Positions 13,199 to 17,460 of a DNA stretch of 17,460 bases are shown piece by piece. The DNA comes from Caldifarciminota bacterium (GTDB lineage: Bacteria > Hydrothermota > Hydrothermia > B15-G9 > WFZT01). Position numbers and translations under genes: made by a program. Location of the stretch: contig JALXCE010000216.1 in the NCBI GenBank assembly GCA_026991055.1, positions 1 through 17,460 on the forward strand. The letters run 5' to 3'. The notes beneath the pieces were generated by a model. It ran no database searches, was not told the origin of the DNA, and saw only the letters and a list, made by a program, of their open reading frames with translations. Within the stretch, counting starts at the first letter, position 1. Each line of letters begins with the position of its first letter.

Positions 13199-13980
13199 AG
13201 CCAGTTTAAAAGCATGAAATAGAATGGAGCGGCTGCAACCAAACTGTCTGTTCTATCCAGTATTCCACCATGACCAGGGAAGAGATTTGAAGAATCCTTA
13301 AGCCCGGCCTCTCTTTTGATTGCTGATTCCGCAAGGTCTCCCTGCTGACCTACTATTGTGATGAGGTAGGCGGAGACAAAGAGAAAAGTCCAGTTGCCAA
13401 GTCCCGGCAAATTCAGGAATTTTACAAAGATTACATAGGGAATGAGTGAAACAAGGCCACCGATAAAGCCTTCCCAAGTTTTTCCCGGACTCACAAGCTC
13501 CGCGAGTTTGTGTTTCCCCCATCTTTTCCCTGCGAGATAACAGGCAGAATCAAAGTACCAGATGGTGACAAAGAAATAGAGAGATACCCAGAATCCGTAT
13601 TCTCGCGCCTTGAAAATAGAAAATCCAGCAAAAGATAGGAGTAGAACTTCAAAAAACAGTGAGAAATAAACTCCTATACCCACGCCTCTTACGTAGTAAA
13701 ATGGATAAATAATCCAGGGGAGAAAAATTACAAGCAGCACCGGATAGATTAAAGGAATGCCGGGAACAGAGATTAGTATCATGAATGGAATTAGTGTAAC
13801 GAGGGCAAGTGGAAGAAGGAGGCGGTGGTGAATGGTTCTTATCCTCAAAAATTCTACAATTCCGCCTGTCAGGAAAATGACAATGAAAGCGAGAAAGTAG
13901 TAACCGCCCAGTATCAGTGCAGCAAGCACTATTGGAATGAGGATAGCGCCGGTAATAACTCTCTTTTGAAGCTCAGTCAA
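13189..13980 (-). CDS. cdsA: Phosphatidate cytidylyltransferase
   Basis: 263 residues, an integral membrane enzyme that makes CDP-diacylglycerol from CTP and phosphatidic acid, the branch point of phospholipid synthesis. The C-terminal signature SAIKREAGLKDSSNLFPGHG continuing GILDRTDS (about 219-246) is complete, and GKTWEGFIGG is present. About seven to eight hydrophobic helices. The start codon is TTG at 13980, inside the end of uppS (8-base overlap), with GGAG 9 bases upstream; no ATG or GTG fits better. The uppS-cdsA order is the usual bacterial one. Confidence 0.95.
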   Translation of the reverse strand: MTELQKRVITGAILIPIVLAALILGGYYFLAFIVIFLTGGIVEFLRIRTIHHRLLLPLALVTLIPFMILISVPGIPLIYPVLLVIFLPWIIYPFYYVRGVGIGVYFSLFFEVLLLSFAGFSIFKAREYGFWVSLYFFVTIWYFDSACYLAGKRWGKHKLAELVSPGKTWEGFIGGLVSLIPYVIFVKFLNLPGLGNWTFLFVSAYLITIVGQQGDLAESAIKREAGLKDSSNLFPGHGGILDRTDSLVAAAPFYFMLLNWLWK

Positions 13981-14683
13981 TTGTGGTCACTCCACCGAAT
14001 CTCCTCTCCCTGCGACTGAAATCCTCAATTGCCTCGAGAAGGTCATCCTTCCTGAAGTCTGGCCACAGGGTGGGAGTTATATAGATTTCTGTATAGGCAA
14101 TCTGCCAGAGGAGAAAGTTTGAAATTCTCATCTCACCGCTTGTTCTGATGAGCAGGTCCGGGTCGGGTAGCTCAGGGTCATACAGGAACTGGTAAAAATT
14201 CTCCTCATTCAGGTCATCAATTGTGAGTTCCCCGCTGCTGATTTTCTGGTAGGCCTTTTTAAATGCGTCAATAATTTCGGCCCTGCCTCCGTAAGAGAGG
14301 GCGAGATAAAGCTTTAAGCCAGTATTGTTTTTCGTCTTTTCGATTGCCTTTTTAAGCTCTTCCTGGACATCTTCGGGGAGTCTTTTAATCCTGCCAATGG
14401 CTTTGATGCGGACATTCCTGCGATTCAGGTCATCTACCTCTTTCTTTAGCATTCTTTTCAGCATGGACATGAGAGCCTGTACCTCGTCGCTGGGTCTCCT
14501 CCAGTTTTCGCTCGAAAATGTGTAGAGGGTCAGGTATTCGACGCCGAGGTCAGAGCAGGTACGAACAACATCCCGAACAGATTCAATTCCAGCTCGATGG
14601 CCAAAGATTCTCGGTAGACCGCGTCTTTTCGCCCATCTGCCGTTTCCATCCATTATGATAGCAATGTGACGGGGAATTTTCAT
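13973..14683 (-). CDS. uppS: Isoprenyl transferase (undecaprenyl diphosphate synthase)
   Basis: 236 residues, a cis-prenyltransferase making the C55 carrier for cell-wall glycans. The N-terminal HIAIIMDGNGRWA contains the catalytic D12 and the phosphate-binding GNGRW. TLYTFSSENWRRP, and the C-terminal RTSGEMRISNFLLWQ and YTEIYIT are family hallmarks. The length is typical. The ATG follows the frr stop with no gap, and its 3' end overlaps cdsA. Essential housekeeping gene, nothing unusual seen. Confidence 0.96.
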   Translation of the reverse strand: MKIPRHIAIIMDGNGRWAKRRGLPRIFGHRAGIESVRDVVRTCSDLGVEYLTLYTFSSENWRRPSDEVQALMSMLKRMLKKEVDDLNRRNVRIKAIGRIKRLPEDVQEELKKAIEKTKNNTGLKLYLALSYGGRAEIIDAFKKAYQKISSGELTIDDLNEENFYQFLYDPELPDPDLLIRTSGEMRISNFLLWQIAYTEIYITPTLWPDFRKDDLLEAIEDFSRRERRFGGVTTID

Positions 14684-15247
14684 CTAATCTTCTAATATCT
14701 CCTTCTCCTTGGCCTTAAGAATCTTATTTACCTCTTCAATGTTATCATCGGTGATGTCCTGGATCTTCTCCTCGGCCTTTTTCCTTTCATCCTCGGAGAT
14801 TTCTTTGTTCTTCTCCAGGGCTTTCACCTTGTCAATGCCATCACGACGGATATTTCTGATGGCAACCCTCGCCTCTTCCGCAAGTTTTCTAACCAGCTTG
14901 ATGAGGTCCTGACGCCTTTCTTCGGAAAGAGGTGGAATTACAACTCTGATAACATTTCCATCACTCTGTGGGTTAAGTCCGAGTCCAGACTTGCGGATCG
15001 CCTTTTCAATTTCTCCAATGGCAGTCTTGTCCCAGGGCTGAATGACAATGAGTCTCGCCTCAGGAGCGACAATACTTGCGACCTGGTTGATGGGAACCTG
15101 CGTGCCGTAGTACTCGACTTTAATGCCTTCGAAAATAGCGGGGCTTGCGCGACCTGTCCTAATACGTGCTATCTCAACCTTGAAGTTTTCTACACTCTTC
15201 TTCATGCGGCTTTCAACATCTTTATAAACTTCATTTAAGTCAGCCAT
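14684..15247 (-). CDS. frr: Ribosome recycling factor
   Basis: 187 residues, the normal RRF length (about 185). It splits post-termination ribosomes together with EF-G. The family pattern is present throughout: RMKKSVENFKVEIARIRTGRASP, INQVASIVAPEARLIVIQPWD, SDGNVIRVVIPPLSEERRQDL and VRKLAEEARVAIRNIRRD. A strong site AGGAGG is found just upstream of the ATG at 15247. It is preceded by a 54-base gap after pyrH, the largest gap in this operon, which contains a small inverted repeat GATTC-ATA-GAATC at 15264-15276. Confidence 0.97.
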   Translation of the reverse strand: MADLNEVYKDVESRMKKSVENFKVEIARIRTGRASPAIFEGIKVEYYGTQVPINQVASIVAPEARLIVIQPWDKTAIGEIEKAIRKSGLGLNPQSDGNVIRVVIPPLSEERRQDLIKLVRKLAEEARVAIRNIRRDGIDKVKALEKNKEISEDERKKAEEKIQDITDDNIEEVNKILKAKEKEILED

Positions 15248-15301
15248 AGCCTCTCCTCCTTTTGATTCATAGAATCGTGGTTTTGATGCGAATTATCCAG
15301 T

Positions 15302-16024
15302 CTATCCCTTGATCAGGGTTCCTATCCTTTCACCTGAAACGACTCTATAGACTGAATCCTCCTCAAGAAGGTTAAAAACTACCACTTTCATCCCGTTATC
15401 GCGACAGAGAGTAGCGGCAGTCATGTCCATAACTCTGAGATTTCTTAAAACCATTTCGTCAAAGGTGAGTTCATCAATTTTTCTGGCATTTTTATCCTTC
15501 TCTGGGTCTGCGGTGTATACCCCATCTACTTTTGTCCCCTTGAGCAGGACATCGGCTTTAATCTCTATCGCTCTCAGTGCCGCGGATGAATCTGTGGAAA
15601 AGTAAGGGTTTCCTGTTCCACCTGAGAAAATGACCACCCTGCCATTTTTCAGGGTTTCAACCGCCCTATGGGCGTCATGGGGAGATACGATTGCCCCAAC
15701 GGGAATTGCAGAAAAGACCTCAGCCTTTATGCCGTGTTTCTGGAATACACTCTTGAGGGCAATGGAGTTGATGATGGTTCCGAGCATCCCCATAAAATCC
15801 GCAGAAATCCTATCAAGCCCCATCCTGTCACTGTTAACACCACGGATTATATTTCCCCCACCTACAACAAGTGAAACTTCAACCCCTAATCTGTGAACTT
15901 TTTCGACCTCTTTAACGATGTATTCTAAAATATCGGGAGAAAACGAGCCCCCCTGCTCACCGGATAAAATTTCTCCCGAAATCTTTAAAAGAATTCGTCT
16001 ATAAGCTGGCTCACTCTTCTCCAA
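15302..16024 (-). CDS. pyrH: UMP kinase
   Basis: Amino-acid-kinase-fold UMP kinase, converting UMP to UDP. RRILLKISGEIL, VVGGGNIIRG, MGMLGTIINSIAL, SGGTGNPYFSTDSSAALRA and KVDGVYTADPEKD are all present. The start is uncertain: no ATG or GTG is available. A TTG at 16024 gives a product beginning MEKSEPAYRR, which fits usual PyrH N-termini, and has AGG-rich sequence upstream; a second TTG at 16039 would add five residues. Either way the start lies inside tsf (14 or 29 base overlap), implying translational coupling. Confidence 0.95.
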   Translation of the reverse strand: MEKSEPAYRRILLKISGEILSGEQGGSFSPDILEYIVKEVEKVHRLGVEVSLVVGGGNIIRGVNSDRMGLDRISADFMGMLGTIINSIALKSVFQKHGIKAEVFSAIPVGAIVSPHDAHRAVETLKNGRVVIFSGGTGNPYFSTDSSAALRAIEIKADVLLKGTKVDGVYTADPEKDKNARKIDELTFDEMVLRNLRVMDMTAATLCRDNGMKVVVFNLLEEDSVYRVVSGERIGTLIKG

Positions 16025-16607
16025 CCCTGAACCTCGCAAATCTGCGAACTTTAATGTTCTCGCCTATCTTTGCGATATACTCTTTAATGAGGTCCCCCAC
16101 CGTCTTGGCTGGGTCTTTAATAAAAGGCTGCTCGAGTAAAACGTTTTCCTCAAAAAACTTCTCAAGCTTTCCTTCAATGATTTTTTCGATAACGTGAGGA
16201 GGTTTGTTCTCCTTCTCAAGCTGAGCGCGATAAATTTCCTTCTCTTTTTCAATCACTCTCTCCGGAATGTCTTCTCTTCTTACTGCAATGGGAGCGGCTG
16301 CCGCGATCTGCATGGCAATGTCATGGGCAAGCTGTTTGAATTCATCTGTGCGAGCCACAAAGTCTGTCTCACAGTTTACTTCAACAAGCACGCCAAGCTT
16401 TGCGCCTGGGTGTATGTATGCCTCGACGATCCCCTCTTTGGCCTCTTTGGCAATCCTTTTCTCAGCCTTTGCGGCTCCCATCTTTTTAAGCTCTTCAATA
16501 GCTTTCTCAATGTCTCCGCCGGTCTTTTCAAGAGCCTTTTTACAATCCATGAATCCGGCGCCTGTAATCTCTCTTAATTCCTTAACAAGTTTAGCATCAA
16601 CTGCCAT
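16011..16607 (-). CDS. tsf: Elongation factor Ts (short form)
   Basis: 198 residues, the guanine-nucleotide exchange factor for EF-Tu. The N-terminal UBA-like domain LVKELREITGAGFMDCKKAL and the core CETDFVARTDEFKQLA are conserved. The protein is much shorter than E. coli EF-Ts (283) and resembles the compact type found in Thermus and other deep-branching bacteria. The ATG at 16607 lies two bases after the rpsB stop, with AAGGAGG upstream inside rpsB. Confidence 0.97.
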   Translation of the reverse strand: MAVDAKLVKELREITGAGFMDCKKALEKTGGDIEKAIEELKKMGAAKAEKRIAKEAKEGIVEAYIHPGAKLGVLVEVNCETDFVARTDEFKQLAHDIAMQIAAAAPIAVRREDIPERVIEKEKEIYRAQLEKENKPPHVIEKIIEGKLEKFFEENVLLEQPFIKDPAKTVGDLIKEYIAKIGENIKVRRFARFRVGEE

Positions 16608-16609
16608 TT

Positions 16610-17460
16610 TTAAACTGCCTCCTTTCCCTCAAATTCTTTTTCTTTAACAAGGAAATCCTTGCCCTGCTTGCCCTCAATCACCGCGTCGGCAATGGTTTTT
16701 GTGATCAACTTGATTGACCGGATTGCATCGTCATTACCCGGAATTGGGTAATCTATGATCTCAGGGTCACCGTTGGTATCAACGAGGGCAACAATGGGAA
16801 TTCCAAGTTTTCTTGCTTCTTTAACAGCAATATCTTCGTTTATAACGTCGACAATATAAATAAGGTCTGGCAGGGTATCCATGTCCTTGATTCCACCGAG
16901 CACTTTCCTCAATTTTTCAAGTTCCTTTTCCAGCTTTACCCTTTCCTTTTTCGGATACTGCTCAATCCTGCCGTCCTCCATCATCCTTTCGAGGTCTTTC
17001 ATCCTCTCAATGCGTGTCTTGATAGTCTCGAAGTTAGTGAGTAATCCGCCAAGCCACCTTTCCACAATGTAAAATGCACCGCATCTTTCAGCCTCTTCTC
17101 TCACAACGTCCTTGCCCTGTTTCTTTGTGCAAACGAAAAGTATCTTCCCGTCATTGGCGGCAACCTCTCTTACCTTGTCATAGGCCTTTTCAAGCATCTC
17201 GAGAGTTTTCCTGAGGTCAATGATGTGGATTCCCTGTCTCTCGGTGAATATGTACTGTCTCATCTTGGGGTTCCATCTTCTCTTCTTGTGGCCAAAATGG
17301 ACACCCGCCTCGAGTAGCGCCTTAATGTCAACGTTTATAGATGATGCCTTGGGTTTCTCTTCTGTTTTCTCTTCAGGAGTGCTCTCTACAGGCTTTTTCT
17401 CCTCATCCTGTGGAGCATCAACGTTTGGAGTATTGTGGAGATTTTCTTCTCTTGCTCTTT
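16610..17460 (-). CDS. rpsB: 30S ribosomal protein S2 with N-terminal extension (5' end beyond the window)
   Basis: The S2 core starts at about 17338 with INVDIKALLEAGVHFGHKKR and is complete to the stop at 16610: RWNPKMRQYIFTERQGIHIIDL, CTKKQGKD, ERWLGGLLTNF, PDLIYIVDV, and PIVALVDTNGDP followed by PIPGNDDA. Upstream of the core the frame stays open to the window edge (codon at 17458) and adds at least 40 residues rich in Glu, Lys and Pro (EEKKPVESTPEEKTEEKPKA). No ATG, GTG or TTG codon occurs in this frame between 17458 and 17263, so the true start lies outside the window. The ATG at 17263 would delete the conserved GVHFGHKKRRWNP segment and is rejected. First gene seen of the rpsB-tsf-pyrH-frr-uppS-cdsA operon. 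Confidence 0.95.
   Translation of the reverse strand, partial: RAREENLHNTPNVDAPQDEEKKPVESTPEEKTEEKPKASSINVDIKALLEAGVHFGHKKRRWNPKMRQYIFTERQGIHIIDLRKTLEMLEKAYDKVREVAANDGKILFVCTKKQGKDVVREEAERCGAFYIVERWLGGLLTNFETIKTRIERMKDLERMMEDGRIEQYPKKERVKLEKELEKLRKVLGGIKDMDTLPDLIYIVDVINEDIAVKEARKLGIPIVALVDTNGDPEIIDYPIPGNDDAIRSIKLITKTIADAVIEGKQGKDFLVKEKEFEGKEAV

Noticed and set aside
16610..17263. S2 starting at the internal ATG at 17263
   Set aside because: It would remove the conserved GVHFGHKKRRWNP segment that is encoded in frame directly upstream.

Overview
This window looks like the chromosome of an anaerobic bacterium. The bacterial order rpsB-tsf-pyrH-frr-uppS-cdsA shows it is bacterial. The formate dehydrogenase module and the FeoAB ferrous-iron importer fit anoxic life. 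The short (198-residue) EF-Ts is a form common in thermophilic and deep-branching lineages. An uncultured anaerobic candidate phylum is my guess, but the sequence alone does not settle the taxonomy.

Layout from left to right. 1-90: a possible C-terminal tail of an upstream gene. 155-4007 (+): a tightly coupled three-gene operon made of a formate dehydrogenase catalytic subunit (Cys form) and two subunits of the HydB/AsrA and HydG/AsrB type. Together they look like a soluble formate:NAD(P)+ oxidoreductase in which FDH takes the place of the NiFe hydrogenase of sulfhydrogenase. 4008-5038: about 1 kb without a credible gene, packed with palindromic repeats. 5039-6061 (+): an AT-rich orphan gene for a CoiA-like nuclease with a split zinc ribbon.

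Minus strand, read right to left. 17460 to 11911: one long overlapping operon, rpsB (with an unusual acidic N-terminal extension that runs off the window), tsf, pyrH, frr, uppS, cdsA, a MazG-like pyrophosphohydrolase with a cysteine tail, and an LPG-synthase-TM/UPF0104 membrane protein. 11910-11797: a promoter region with a good Fur-box-like palindrome. 11796-9620: feoA-feoB. 9619-9141: spacer with two more repeats and the promoter of the next operon. 9140-6195: three overlapping genes, a class I glutamine amidotransferase, a GCS2-type glutamate-cysteine-ligase-like enzyme and an enolase-superfamily OSBS/NSAR-like enzyme, probably acting on one gamma-glutamyl or N-acyl amino acid substrate that I cannot name.

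The points most worth following are the hybrid FDH module, the ligase/amidotransferase/racemase operon, the dispersed repeat family with a conserved head and hairpin, the S2 extension, and two promoters whose -10 boxes sit almost on the start codon (likely leaderless mRNAs). No tRNA, rRNA, CRISPR array or transposase gene was seen.
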